Below, piece after piece: positions 37,010 to 50,800 of a stretch of 64,000 nt of DNA. Position numbers and translations under genes: made by a program. Origin of the DNA: Mytilus galloprovincialis. Its lineage: Eukaryota; Mollusca; Bivalvia; Mytilida; Mytilidae. The stretch spans positions 61,722,439 through 61,786,438 of the forward strand of contig NC_134847.1 of the NCBI RefSeq assembly GCF_965363235.1. Reading direction: 5' to 3'. The notes under the pieces are model-generated. The model saw only the letters and a program-made list of their open reading frames with translations, did not search any database and had not been told where the DNA came from. How positions within the stretch are numbered: the stretch's first letter is position 1; each line of letters starts with the position of its first letter.

Positions 37010-39065
37010 TTACCAACCAAAAGAAGCAAACAGATTGTCTAATTTTGATTGTTGTGAAACCTTTTTCTGTCGACATTGGAACTTGCTGGCAGCACAGTGT
37101 TGTGGTAGGTCAATATCCATTTTTCTACATTGTGGTACAATATTTGGACAATACACAGCTATTTTACGTCTGATGAGATCTTCTGGTACACACTGGAACG
37201 AGTTATCCATTCCATCAACCAGTGGATATTTGGTTCTAAAATTGAATATAAATAGAATAATTGTCTGGAAGTGAATAATGTATATGTACGCATTAATGCC
37301 AAGAACTTTGATTTCTTGAAATAGAGAATTATATAAATTAGTTATTTATATTAAAATCAAGATGTATTTAAAATTTGCAAAAGCGCATTCTACACTATTC
37401 ATTTTTAAATTTTCATTAGCGAACATATTAAATTTGAAATATTGGACATTTTAGCAAATCAATTTTGATTTACATTATATTTATACCTTTGCCTGCCATG
37501 TATATATATTTCGTTGTATTAAACTTATTTGCTGTAATAATTGGTATTTCCTTTTTCATATTTTGTTGTAAAAACTAAATTAAATTGAAAATGGAAATGG
37601 AGATAAAGAGCAAAGCCGAAGGCCACCAATTGGTCTTAAATACAGCAAAAAAATCCCGCACCCGGAGGAGTGCTTCCACTAGCCCTTAACAAAAATGTGT
37701 CATTCATAGAACACTTACCCGCATTGCATATAATAAACAATTTGCTGCCATGGTCTCATAACATTACACATTGTTGTCCTTCCTGGTTCGTACTCATACC
37801 AAACTGTTGTCAGGTTAGTGTAAGAGCTGGGACATATACTGCCACATTCTACAATCTGTGGTCCGCTGGGATTTCCAATATCAAGGGGGCAAATACTATA
37901 TAAGACAAGAATTTATCAATTTCTCATTCATATATGACCTGCATTGATGTAGCATTGCTTACAAGGGTTCTACAGTTATCTAGTATTTCATTGTTGTTTT
38001 CTGACTGAAAATATTTTTGTGAATATTTATATTTATTTTTTTGACGCTATCAATCAAATATTTTTTTTCAAGAATAAACAACTTAGAATGTGCGGAAAAT
38101 CCTGATTCAGAATATTTGTATGCCATTTGATTTACCGCAATTTTTTTTTTTCTTTTTTTTTTGACGAATTGGGGCTCAGAAATTGTTTTTAGGAAAAAAA
38201 CATTTCCCCCTCCCTTTTCCTTGAAGTTTAAAGTTGGTTCCCAAATGGGTTATGGTGAAAATTATTGTTTGTCTTTGATATTTGAAAAAAATCTGATGGT
38301 ATGCAAAATTGAATAAGAATGTACTTACTGTGGGTCATCATAAGGAACAGCTGGTTGGTATATTTTACTGGCGTCTTGTAAATACATTTGGATTTCTGGA
38401 TCATCTATTATAGCCTGTTCTATAGCAATACTGAATAGAGAGAAAAGGGGCATTTAATCACTGTGCTATTTAACAAATAAGACAATATTCCGATATATAT
38501 ATATATAAAAAAAATGTTTTGTTTCGTTCAATAATTGTGCTTATGTGTTTGAAGTGTAAAATTCACATTAGCATAACATATTCGTTCTGAATATGCATCA
38601 AATATTTGACACTTGACATTAAGCAAACAAACAATCAAAATATCACGTAATATAATCCACATGCGTAAGTCGGGCAAGAGCAGGCAGGTCAAATTAATCG
38701 TTGACCAATAGATGGCATTATATTGTTCAATTTATTCAAGCTATAATTAATACAGTAAGGTGGAGGTTGATCTCGGATAGAAACTGGTAAATAAAATTGC
38801 AGCCGTTTCTTAATAATAGCGTAATTCGAATAAACAATGTCCAACTGTAACCAGTTACAGAGATTTTGCTAGAATTTTGAATTCATACATTTTACAATAT
38901 AAACAACTAATTAAAAATGTATACTTACTGATTATATTCTAATGGATCATGACATATCTTTCCCATGTCCGGCCATCTGTTTTCTATTGGGTCAACAACA
39001 CATTTTTTTCCAAATATTCCAAACACACATGGCAATACAACAAGGAAAAATAGACTTTGCCTCAT
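37010..39065 (-). CDS. A3: secreted cystine-knot-like protein, type A, divergent copy (213 aa)
   Basis: Coding exons (minus): 38929-39065, 38329-38430, 37719-37895 and 37010-37235, with phase-2 introns. The leader exon ends at 39317 before GTATAC, and ATG is the first codon of exon 2 (TAG/ATG). The signal peptide is MRQSLFFLVVLPCVFG. Domain cysteines are C97, C101, C123, C138, C154, C168, C175, C186 and C193; CVPEDLIRRKIAVYCP and HCAASKFQC mark it as type A, again without the third and sixth knot cysteines. A sequon NLT is at 107-109, near the A1 site. Compared with A1 it lacks two N-terminal cysteines (A1 C44 and C74), which may be partners lost together. AATAAA lies at 36893-36888. A fragment of an interspersed repeat (about 37590-37698) ends just short of exon 4. 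It is far more diverged than A1 is from A2. Confidence 0.82.
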
Positions 39066-39317
39066 CTACAAACAATGAATACATTATTTACAAAACGTTG
39101 GTTTTACGGCAATCTGAAGTCGCAGGTTTGAAATAGAAATAAAAAGAAAAAAAAACCGCTTATTTTGCTTAAAGATATTTTGCAATATTTGATATCAATT
39201 GAATAATATATAGCATCACTAGCAAAAGCGTTAAAGTAAAACGTTTAAATCTTATTTTTGAAACTCTTTATAATGTTTGCCCTATGCTGAAAATGAAGTA
39301 GAATAGAATAGTATACC

Positions 39318-39607
39318 TTATTTCTTGTGTCTCTTCTACGTTCTGCTAACCACCAGTAACTTGTGTCTATATATACACAAATCTAAGCGACAAGGATATA
39401 TACAGACTGACCAATCGCTGACCAGTATGTTATAGTTTGACCTAAGGACCTACGTCAGTATGGCCATTGTCCATGATGTACGTAAGCTAATTCATCATCA
39501 TTGTCAAAAGAAAGACACCATTTGTCAACCAAAATGATATATAAAGACTTAACTTGACCATTTATATCATATCGTCTTAAATTTGCTTAAAGTGACCACT
39601 GTTAAAA
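39318..39607. promoter_or_regulatory. Divergent promoter shared by A3 and B3
   Basis: This 290-bp interval has CCAAT at 39411-39415, TACGTCA at 39451-39457 and TACGTAA at 39479-39485, which are the same classes of element in the same order as pairs 1 and 2 although the rest is unalignable by eye. TATATAAAG at 39538-39546 serves B3. A TATATATA stretch near 39366-39375, read on the minus strand, can serve A3. Confidence 0.6.
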
Positions 39608-40198
39608 ATGGTAAGTGAACGAATTTCGTTATATTTGAATTCATTTATTTTAAAGATTCTGTGATCCATAAAAATCTCAAATCTTACAAAGTTTTGAATA
39701 ATTGATATTTAATAATAATTCCTCTGTATAGTGAGAACTGTTACAATAATTATTTCAAAAAAATGTTTTTGTGCAACTTCTTCAAAAGTTTTTTTTTTTA
39801 TATTTTATTATCATTTCTTAGTTCAAACCTTATACCGTACGTGTATTTCACACATTCAAGTTTTGAATGTCTTTATAAAAAGATCAGCATAAGAAATAAT
39901 CATTTAATATTTTTTAGTTGAAACTACTACTGACTTGTGCCATCATTGCCTATGTTTCGTGTGTACCTATGGACGTATGTAACAACTACAAGTATTTGTA
40001 TGACCAGTGTCTGCCACACAGGAGTTGGATCTGTGATAAACCAGCTGGTTATTCACCACTAGATATGTAAGTAGTTCTTTTGGATATTACCTGTTTTATC
40101 ACACACACGAAGATATGCACCTTATGATAGGTTATTTGGTAAAACATTTTTTGGTACTCAATGCTTTTCAACTTCGTACTTTATTTGGCCTTTTTTAA

Positions 40199-40229
<31 letters not shown>

Positions 40230-43200
40230 CGAGCGTCATTGATGAGTCTTTTGTAGACAAACCGCGCGTCTGGCGTAAACACAAATTTTAATCCTGGTAT
40301 TCATGATGAGTTTACTTACAAAATTTAAATGTAAAGTTCTATATTTCTTTTATATATATTTCAAATTTGATTGTTTTTTCGCTATTTATATTATGTCAGT
40401 AAGTTACACATTTTATGGAGAAAGCGATTATCAAAATTCAAAACTTTTATGTAAGTTTAATAAAAGGAAGAGGTGAGACTCAAAATAAAATATTGTCTTG
40501 TCTATCTAATCTTTTTAATTTATTCTCTGTGTTATAGGCGTGGATTGAGGCAAAAGTTGTCCCAGAGCGATGGATCATTTATTCACTATATAAAGTCATG
40601 CAGTGAGTGTTTAGGAGATCCTGCTCCATATGGGTAATTATCATTTAAACTTTATTTGATAAACTTATTTCATTATTTTTAAGTATCACATTTACTTAAC
40701 AAATTTTAAAACAAATTACATGATAGACATCGTACATTAATAAAATTATACAAATATCCAACAAAGTTGACTAACAACACATTTATTTTTACTTACAAAC
40801 TAAAATACAAATTGTGGAACCAAGAAATCATAAAAGATGTTGCTTATACGCTTAGATTTTCTGCATGATTGTACAAATAATTCAGAGTTACGATGGTTTA
40901 AAGAAAAAACACTAAAAAAAACTTTTTAAAAAAATTATCATTTATAATAGATAGGGATTGATGTGTAAAACTTGGCGGATTGATGTGTAAAACTTGACGG
41001 ATTGATGTGTAAAACTTGGCGGATTGATTGGTGTTTTAATATCCATTGGATTGGAAAATATTACACGTATTTCAGGATGAGAATATGTCGCTTAAGATTT
41101 AATAAAATTGACGTTTTTCTCCTCTTTAGAGTTTTATTATCGATGAAAAAGTGCAAAATTTTCTTTTTTGTGCCATTTATAAATCAATAAGCTTGCACGA
41201 ATTGAATCGCTTTTGTACAAAACTTCGTGTATATTTGTACAACTTATATAATCCCCTCCCCTTTTATCCCCTTCAGTTTGAATTAATAATAAACGTTAAA
41301 CTATGCCTCCAGTAGAGTATCAAGCTCTCTGCACGTTAAGAAACCCTTTTAGGGGGTTTGTAGGTTGACTGTTCCAAGGCTAAAATTCTAACCTTATCCG
41401 ATATATCCTCATTTTTTAGTGGTAACCTAAATTTCACCGTACGGCAACTATAATAGGACCTATTGTATATATTGTTAGTTTGTTCTCGTCCTGAACATGA
41501 ACGCAATATTTGCCACTGGACCTTAGGCAATTATAAATTAATCAATATGTTGAACGAAGACTAAATTAATTTTCTGTCTTTATTTTCATATATTTACGGA
41601 AATGTATTTTAAAATATATATATATATATTATCGTTGAATAGCAATTTAAAAAGTCAGTTGGCAATAGATATACATTGTTTCAATGTGAATATATATTTA
41701 TATTTCAGGGAAAAAATAGATTATGTAAAGAAACCAGTTTGTCGTGAAGTCAAGGTACCAATTGAATACATTAACAAAACTGTATATCACGAGCTAACTG
41801 GATTACCCGAAGGCTTTGAAGTGTGCCAGGTCATATTGAATGGCCCCGACAGAAACGTACAGAAAATATACAGGACGGACTGTTACAATGGGTAAGATAG
41901 TAAACTGTATTTCATTATTTAATATAGAAACTTCATAATTCTTATTTAACATGAAGCGCATGGCGCGAAAAGCAACTAAGCAATACTGATCGTATTTGAT
42001 TGCTGATATAAAACATCACCACTTGAACTTCACCGGGCAATTTGACTGCAAAGTTAACCAGCCAAATATAATACGTCGATTGGTTCTTTAGTCATTTACA
42101 TATAAAATCGAATATAAACTAAAATGTATAATATCTTGACTAAGGCCGTGTTCACACCAAACTCCATGTACAGTAAACTTGTTTACAATTAGTTTAATGT
42201 ACTGGACATTGGTTTCACATTGTTCACATCTATACGCCTTGTTTAATTACCTGTACATAAGATTCGTTCACACTTGTAAATGTAAAGCAAAATTATATCC
42301 GGGTGAAATTTGATCCGGAGGAAAAAATGTCACAGTAGTTGTTGTTATTTTTTTTATCCGGAGGAAAATATTTCACTGGGATATATTTTCCTTTGCCGTG
42401 AAATTCTATCTGGGTAGTTAACTTATTGAATTAAAATATCCTTTACAAATACTATGAAATAATAATAGTGTATTTGAATTAAACCTATTTGTAAAAAAAA
42501 TGTATTATAATGGGAATTATTTCACAAATTATCATTGAAAAAAATTCCTGAAAAAAATCAAGTAAATATCATTCTTTTAAAAAGAAAATTATCATTAAAC
42601 ATAAGAAAGAAAACCAGAAATAATTTCAAAGATGGTAATTGTGAAATAATATCATGATTAAATAAGGTAAGTGAAATACATGTAAAAGTGAGTTGTTTTC
42701 AGATCTCAGTACAAATATAAATTAAAACGTAAAGGTAGAAATATAGTTGCATAACTATAAAAAAGTCTTGGGACAAAGATGTTGTTGTTGATTATATGGA
42801 AATCAGATAAATTATAGCATAACAATATATTGGAACAAAAGCAATTTTAACAGCTGGATAGTATATACCTGTGAAATGTTATCTGTCTTATTAAAAATTC
42901 ATGTTGTAAGTCATCTTGTTATATAAATGAATATATAAAAAATAAGATTCAAGGAAAAATGCCACTATGAAATAGATTCAGGAATATATTATATTAATAT
43001 CTTTAAAATATAAATTGCTCATAATTACCTCCCTTTGATAAATTATGCAAATTTGTTCTACCTTTGTGAAACATTTATAAAGTCAGGTATATATTGATTG
43101 CGAGTTACTTACATCCTAGTCAATGGGACTATATTTCACAAGGTTCTGTGAAATATGATACGTCAAATATATACCGGTACATACTAACCGCATAACACAG

Positions 43201-43549
43201 ATAGATTTTCACTTCTGTGGAAAAATTCTACCTGTGAAATACCATGCCTGGAAAAAATTACCGTGACAAATTATCCTCCGGATAAAATATCACAGAGGAA
43301 GAAATAAACCGTTACATAAACTCTATTTAAATGTTCATTACGTAGAATCGAATGAAAAGTTTTCGGACAACTTTTCTAGCAGTAAGGGAACGACCATTTG
43401 ACTCTGAATAGGGGGGATGAAAATATTCCAAACCCCAATTGGATAAAGAAAACAATTCTGGTTCTATAGATGATAAAAAATATTCTGAATCAAGAGTTTC
43501 CCCATACATTATAGTGTTAAATGTGGAAGAAAAAAAATTTGATTACGAG

Positions 43550-43597
<48 letters not shown>

Positions 43598-46122
43598 GTA
43601 AAACGTTTGCTCGGAAATAATTCTGACTCAGATAAATAAAAAAAATACCCCCCCCTTTTTTTGAAGTTAAGTGGTAGCTTCTTTATGAAAGCCATTTTGA
43701 TGATTTGCAATAGTTTAAAGATACTAAAGATGTCTCAATTACGCATTAGAAAACGTAGGCTGCAACAGCGTGCTTACAGACGAGGAAAAAGGATTGAGAT
43801 GTTAAGGATCGCAGCATTTCTATCTTTTCTGTTTGTTCAAATGGTACTCTTCTCCAAGAAGTATTTGGCAAAGGGGAGGGGGAGGGGGGTAATGTTGTTT
43901 TTTTTTTTTTTTTTGACTTTTTAAGTGTAATTTCACGGATCCGAGATACTGCACAAACAATACATTTACCTCACACTTTTTTAGTAATGCATTTATGAGT
44001 GAATCGTTGTTTGAGTAAAGACCAGTGGCAAATATGTCTGTGTAAGTCAAGTTTATTCGGAAATACCTTAATTTTCAAATGAATTATGTGTTCGGCAATG
44101 ATGCTGCTTTGAGTCTTGATAAGGGCTTAATAAAGCTACGTTAAGTTTTATTTCTAAACAAAACAAATAAATATATCAAGTTTAGACAAATATTTCTGTA
44201 AAGAACTTTTATTATAATAATTGCTATAAATATCAATTTTATTCAAAAATCGTTTCTTCTTTAAATATGCACGGTGAAACTAATGTTTTAAATGCCTAGT
44301 TTTATGTACACTGAATCTACACAAGGCCTACATCGAGTATCGACTGCATGTAGACAAAACATGATTTACACTACATGTAAACATTGAGTTTTATCAATGG
44401 GAACGTAATTTTGTTTAGTTTACGTGTGAGTTACACTTACACAACACCGAGTTTAGGTCAATGGGAACACGGCCTAAGTCTTTCATAATTCTGTTTTGTC
44501 TGTAGATATTATGGTATTTCGGTGTCTCTCTTTTCTGACTGACCTGTCGGCTTCAGACCTTAAGATCATTAACAGATCTATTTTAAAAGTTGTCTCTCTT
44601 TTCTGACTGACCTGTCGGCTTCAGACCTTAAGATCATTAACAGATCTATTTTAAAAGTTGTCTCTCTTTTCTGACTGACCTGTCGGCTTCAGACCTTAAG
44701 ATCATTAACAGATCTATTTTAAAAGTTGTCTCTCTTTTCTGACTGACCTGTCGGCTTCAGACCTTAAGATCATTAACAGATCTATTTTAAAAGTTGTCTC
44801 TCTTTTCTGACTGACCTGTCGGCTTCAGACCTTAAGATCATTAACAGATCTATTTTAAAAGTTGTCTCTCTTTTCTGACTGACCTGTCGGCTTCAGACCT
44901 TAAGATCATTAACAGATCTATTTTAAAAGTTGTCTCTCTTTTCTGACTGACCTGTCGGCTTCAGACCTTAAGATCATTAACAGATCTATTTTAAAAGTTA
45001 CCAAATTATTTAGAATGTTGGTTTGATGGCCTGTTTACTTTTTCGGGTTTTATCCTTGTCATTGGAAAGTAATATCACTCTTATTTTTGTAATATATGTG
45101 CCTTCATTAACTCAAGTACAATTAAATTGAGTAATATATTTCAAGCTATCCAAACAACTTACGGATGTTAGTGTTTGGGTCTATATACTTTTGACAATTC
45201 GCCGTTTCAGAATCTAATGCATCCTGGGTAATATTTTCAAATGTGTACACCACAACGTCCTGATTGGTTAAAAATGTCATAAACAATGGAAATTTAACCA
45301 ATGACGTGGCGTTATTTTCATTTTGGGGTACGAACAATGAAATTACCCATGATTCTTTAGATTCTGAAACTGCTAATTGTCCCTTCTGTTTTTCAAGATT
45401 TCACGTTGCTGGAATTGTTTAAATTGTGGATTTTTGACAATAATTTTTCATTTCGAAAATTAGCTGAAGTATTTATCTTTTGTTGGTTAAAACCAAGTGG
45501 GTTTTTTGTCAAATGTTCGCAATGCCTTTTATAACAATTGGTGGCGACATGTCTATCCAGCGTTCCTGGGATTATTTTTATTTGTATTAATATTTTAATT
45601 TTCTTAATGTTTTATTTATAACTGTGTTGTTCTCGTGTTTATATTCCTATAAACTTTGAAGTTAAATGATGTAAATCAATAAAAAGTCCTGAAAATTTGG
45701 CATAAATTTAAAATATATAAGATTTTTATTATAACGATCTAGCACACGATACATAAACTAAAAGAGCATTTTACGGTAAATGTTTTGTTTTTCATTATTT
45801 CCTAATTGATAGTTAACATTTGGGTTTTTTCAGAGATGAGAGAAAACAGAACAACTACTGTAGATTCGACTATGGGGTGTTCAAGCAATATTTTTGTAGA
45901 CCAACAAATTTTGTGTACAGAACCATGCTAATCGACTGTCCATTAACTGGATTGCAGTATTACAAAGAAAAAGTATCAACCGCCTGTAGCTGTGTTAAAG
46001 TCAAATGTTTAACAGGAGAAGTTGCTGGACCCTTTAACAATCGTGGTATTAGACAGGGACCCGTACACGTCCAAGAAATAAGACAAAAAACAATAGTTAG
46101 AAAAAATCCAGGCTTGTTTTGA
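39608..46122 (+). CDS. B3: secreted NGF/Spaetzle-like cystine-knot protein, type B, divergent copy with basic tail (239 aa)
   Basis: Coding exons: 39608-39610 (ATG then GTAAGT), 39918-40066, 40538-40633, 41709-41891 and 45834-46122. Phases are as in B1. The signal peptide is MLKLLLTCAIIAYVSC. N-terminal cysteines lie in VCNNYKYLYDQC, WICD and SCSEC. Domain cysteines are C94, C122, C141, C153, C165, C179, C195, C197 and C202; steps for the NGF-like six are 47, 12, 12, 30 and 2. STACSCVKVKC closes the domain. A 37-residue tail rich in Arg, Lys, Gln and Asn follows, where the other copies have about 10 residues. A sequon NKT is present in exon 4. AATAAA is near 46219. Intron 4 (3.9 kb) holds a Harbinger-like element and a satellite. 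It is the divergent partner of A3. Confidence 0.86.
40150..40320 (+). repeat. Hammerhead-like dispersed repeat, copy 4 (degenerate), with T-tract
   Basis: In B3 intron 2. CTCAATGCTTTTCAACTTCG, a ~25-base T run, GAGCGTCA, TTGATGA, GTCTTTTGTAGAC, then CGCGCGTCTGGCGTAA. The GAAA box is changed. Confidence 0.5.
41280..41560 (-). repeat. Dispersed repeat in B3 intron 3
   Basis: Has AATATTTGCCACTGGAC followed by an AATTAATCAAT tail, a phrase I know from many bivalve repeats. The 64-residue minus-strand ORF here (41336-41530) is repeat-derived. Confidence 0.5.
42144..44474. mobile_element. Harbinger-like non-autonomous DNA transposon in B3 intron 4
   Basis: The ends GGCCGTGTTC and GAACACGGCC are a 10-bp perfect inverted repeat flanked by TAA duplications (42141-42143 and 44475-44477). 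The element is 2331 bp. It holds internal inverted ATCCGGAGGA / TCCTCCGGAT motifs (42310-42365 versus 43245-43290), a ~43-base A run near 43553-43596 and no transposase that I recognise. TWA duplication plus GGCCGTGTTC-type ends point to PIF/Harbinger. Confidence 0.6.
44524..44999. repeat. Tandem array, 7 x 68 bp, apparently perfect
   Basis: Units start GTCTCTCTTTTCTGACTGAC at 44524, 44592, 44660, 44728, 44796, 44864 and 44932. I see no differences between units. It lies in B3 intron 4, just outside the Harbinger-like element. Confidence 0.9.
45000..45833. other. Rest of B3 intron 4
   Basis: A 63-residue minus-strand ORF (45146-45337) has no splice sites, promoter or recognisable domain. Otherwise AT-rich intron. 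Confidence 0.35.
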
Positions 46123-46199
46123 AAATCAGAAGAAAATATAACTGACTGTGATATTTATGTTTTACAAAGTTTCGCTATGTGCTTTTTAATTTTATGTTA

Positions 46200-47760
46200 T
46201 TGTTAAGGTATTGGTTAGTTAATAAAATTGTATTAAAGCTATTATAGTCATGTATTCTTTGAAGTGTTAAGTTAAAGATACATATGGTAATTTTTATCAC
46301 CATAAAAAAATACTAATGATAATTAATGACATATGTAAAGGACGACAGTGACATCCCATAACTCACACGTCTACATCAGGGTTTTAACAGACTTCGAGTG
46401 TGTTAGGGGCAGTCATTTCTTTAATAGTTCACTGACATGGTATACCTCTAATATAAAAAAAAAAAAAAGCAAAAAAGCAATAAAGAAAATCATACATTGA
46501 AAAAATTCGCACAATACCGAGGCAAAAATAATTTAGACGACAAAAAAGATAAACAAACGGAAAGCCTTGCATAGATCAGTCAATATTTAACAACACGAAC
46601 CCATTAAATGCGATTGTGAAAGTAGGGAACTCCCGAATCGTATGCAGTTCATGTTTTAAAACTTATTTCTCTACTTGCGTAAAATGACGTTTGACGTAAC
46701 TATAACCGATACAAGTGACCCTATAGTAATCAAATCGAAATGTTCTTGTTTTAGTCTCATGTTGTAGTAGACTCAATTTCTATACTAGCGTCTGATAATT
46801 TGCATTTGATCGACAGACTGATATATACTAGATTAGTTAATAAAAATCCACGTATTTGTCAAATAGCTGATGTACGTAAAAGCCACTTCTAAATGTAATA
46901 CTATAAGATGTTTTAAAAGTATTCTTAATGCAAACAGTATTCACAAATTTGATGGATTAGTTATGTTACTATTCATTCGATCACAGTTGCCTAGTATATT
47001 TTATGTTATTGTCAACTAAAATTTAACAACACATTATCCATGTTTCTAAAATAATGCAAACAAGCTCATTCACATCGAGTCTTTTTTGCTCTGTGGATGT
47101 ATATATATCCTGCCACGTGTTCATGTGCTATGTAGCCCTTTTCAATTGATTGTTATAGTATATCACTCATACGCTGTGTTGTTTAAAAATGTTCCTGGAT
47201 CGGATAGGGTTTGGTGCCCGAAAACATGTATTACCCCTTCTATTTTCTGTCTCAAATAATGAGACTGTAATTCAGTTATTGTTATTTGTTGTTGTATATT
47301 ATATTTGTATTTTGGTTCATTATTTTGTACATACGTTAATTTTCTTGTTTGAATTGATTTAAATTTGTCATTTCGGTGGCTTTTATAGCTGGCTTTGTTG
47401 CATCGGTTTTGCTTGTTATTTAAGTTCGTACTATGACCTCTAGTTGTTAATTTCTATGTCATTTGCTCTCTGAATGAGAGTTATTTCATTGTCCACACGA
47501 CGAAACACAATCAACAAACACAAAACACAACATAGAAAATAAAGACTAACTGAACATCACGAAACCAATAAAAACCGGAGGTGGTTGACGGTTTTATAGA
47601 AACGTATGCACATCCTGATCCGCAACTGGCATTTGTAAATGTTACGTAATGCCAATGCAAGTTTTAGCAACATACAATGAAAAAACCAACCTACATAACA
47701 CATATTACCTAGTCTTTGTTATTTATAACCAATAATAGAAGTACACATTTTAAATCTAAT
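46200..47760. other. Convergent intergenic region between B3 and B4
   Basis: 47270-47490 is a fragment of the dispersed GTCATTTCGG/CTTTTATAGCTGG repeat. 46440-46560 is A-rich. No gene is seen. Confidence 0.4.
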
Positions 47761-47884
47761 TTTTATTCAATATTATTGTTGTTGTTTGTAAGTAGACATA
47801 AACATTAAAGACAATACACATAAATGATGAGGATGAAATATATTGCACATGCCCTTGTAAGTGACTTAATGCTGTTCCTTCACT

Positions 47885-50800
47885 TTAGAGAAGTTTTTTT
47901 GTTGTGAACATATCATCACATCCAACCTTTACGCAGCTACAGGCTGTTGGAATTTTCTCGACATGGTAAGTTAATATTCCATTGTCGCTGGGGCATAAAA
48001 TTACCATGGTTCTAGTGACGTAATTGGTTGGTCGGCAGTAATAATCTTCTTGTGGTGCATAATGGAATCTACATTGTGATGTTTTCTTATGACTGTAAAA
48101 TAAATAATAAAAACACATTAAATAATCAAAATAACTTCATGTGAAGCAGAAGATATAATCCGCTTGGAATTGGACTGAATAAAACCAGAAGTGGGGTATA
48201 CCCTAATGAGACAAAAACCCAAATAACACAAAAAGCGACAAGCATATATTGAAAGTCTACAATGACAAACATGAAAGAGGGTCCTTCATTACTATATTCA
48301 TTAATTCTTACGTTTTTGTTTTTCTCTATTCTATGTAATGGGTGTTCATTATTCTCTATTCTTGGTATTTCACAACTCATTTCTATTTATTTTTACTTTT
48401 TTGGCCTATTTTGCTCTATCCTAATTTTGGGCCTATTTCTGTAGTATTGGCCCATTCTCTTTTCTGTTAACCCCATTCAGACCCTTATGTGTCTCCAACA
48501 TTTACACTGCGGTAATTCAATTCATGTAGTATTGTGTAAAAAAAAAAAGTCTAATACCAAGCTATAAAGTAGAAGATTAGAATGTATTGGAAGCGAGAAA
48601 ACGTTACTTATACGTTAAAAGAATATCGGGAAATGTCGAAAATATTAGACAGTACAACATAAAATCTCCAGCCACTTCCATCCGACTCATCTAAATAAAG
48701 TACAATAGACAAACAACAAGGATTATAGTTCGTATAGACTAACATGATACAGACACACTATGTTAGAGAATTGAGAGTTGCATGTCATTTTTGTTGGGTT
48801 AGTTACATTATATTTCAGAAATGTTTAGCGTTTTTTACTCTTATTTTCTGTATTTTATCGTTTACTGATAAAAAAAAATGAATAAAAAATGGTGTGGTTT
48901 ATACGTCCGTAAGACAGCAACCAAACACACATCCAAAGCACAAACGTTTCTTATATTCTTAACCTGATTGTTGGATCATAGTGCTCTCTTTGTATAACAG
49001 AATGATATAGTTGAGACTAAGAAATTAACTCACCCTACACACTCCACTTTAAAAACAATTTGGGCTACGCCGCTTAAAACGACTTCACAAATTTCAGAGC
49101 CTGTTTTGACATCAGTCATTGCGTCATAGAATGGTCTATAAACATGGGTAACAAGCGTCTTAACTTCTCTGCACATAGGAAATTTATGGACTCTTGCCAT
49201 TTTTGTCATTCTGAAAAAAACAACATATGAAAATATTAATCTAAAACAACTTGTGACAATTTGATACAAGTGTAATGTAGGTTTTATAATGATTGAGAAG
49301 TAAATGTTGATATGTGTGAACAGATGTTGAAGGTTATTTTTTGATATCATATAAAATAAGAAAAAAGATTAAAAGATTAAAAGAACTTGGATTAACAAAT
49401 TGGTTGGTCAGAGTTGTATACTCTTTGGTTGGACAGAGTTGTCTGCTCTTTGGTTGGAAAAGAGTTGGCTGCTCTTTGGTTGATTTACAATAAAGTGTGG
49501 TTCAAGTTTTTTTGATTTTTTGATTTTTTTTTGTCAAAGGGTCATTTTAAAGTGAATATTTGCGCCAAAAAAATGAAAATTACACAGCCAAATTAATTTT
49601 AGTGAAGGTGTTTCAATGTCAAATATTTAATGCATATTCATAATAATGAATCTACCATATAACAATTAACTCAAACCAAACTTAGGAATGACTAAAGACT
49701 CAATGCATCCTAGCAAAAAATAGATAAAGAACAAAAACAAATATGCACTCTGACCGGTCCGTTTGAAGATAACATTATAAAGTTGTCAGTGGTGACTTAA
49801 TCGCTAAGAAAGCAAATTCTCTATTTTTAAATTTATTTACCCAGCTCCTCTGATATCCTCCAAGTTATCTTGTTTAGAGAATACGTGTTTTGAGACACCA
49901 TTGCATTCTCTGCTGTGTCTTAAGTAATTCACAAAACCTCCATCTGAGAGGTCCATTGCTTTACGGCTGTAAGAGAGAGAGAGAGATGGATGTAAATTAT
50001 TTGTTTACAAATACACATGCATTTATTTTATCTCATGAAATAGTATGATGCAATCATATTTGAAATTGTATGACTTGTCCTATAATCTTTTATTGTATAA
50101 AGCGTTATTAAAATGATCTATTTGGTGTAAAACGGAAACATAATTTAACACATCTACTACATATTCTGCTTTTTAAAAATATAAAAAATTGTAATTTTAA
50201 TTGGTATTTGTGTCCTAAGTGAAGCAATTGTGTGAATTCTGATCCTTGACCTCCATTTTTTGTCTTTTTTGTTGTAAAGCTCACTGACGTTTTCATGGGC
50301 TTTGTATTAACCTCGACGATTGCATCGAGAATAACCGATTCGACATAAATAATCGAAATGTGAATTTGGAGTACTTATCAAAATTATCAAAAATACCCCA
50401 CCTCCGAACACTAAAAATTTTGTGAAGTCAATCCTTTGTTATTTTCTCAGAAGTACTGCCATTATATTATATTTTTAATTATCGCAATAGCATTGTTTTT
50501 ATAAGAGTATATACTTACATGTTGAATGAAACGTAGGTTTCTGGAATCTGACTCGCATCACAAATCCAGTCCGATGGTGGTAGACATTGTCTATACAACA
50601 AGTCGTATTTCTGACAGAGCTCCCATTTCTTACCCTTACCCGGACTAGGGAGAGCAGTAGCAAGCGTTGCAACTATAACAGCAATATACAGTTGAAGTGG
50701 AACCTGAGAGCAAATAAATACATTTTACTAAATGATTATCTTCAGCTATTCGTTTTATTGATCTATTTAATAATAAGTTTATGTCACAGGGATAAAATGC

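Noticed and set aside
43439-43639. ORF with a poly-lysine run
   Set aside because: Produced by the ~43-base A tract inside the Harbinger-like element.
43661-43924. Arg-rich 87-aa ORF in the same element
   Set aside because: Possibly a transposase N-terminus, but no domain and no continuation are visible.
45146-45337. 63-aa minus-strand ORF in B3 intron 4
   Set aside because: No splice sites, signal peptide, domain or paralogue in the window.
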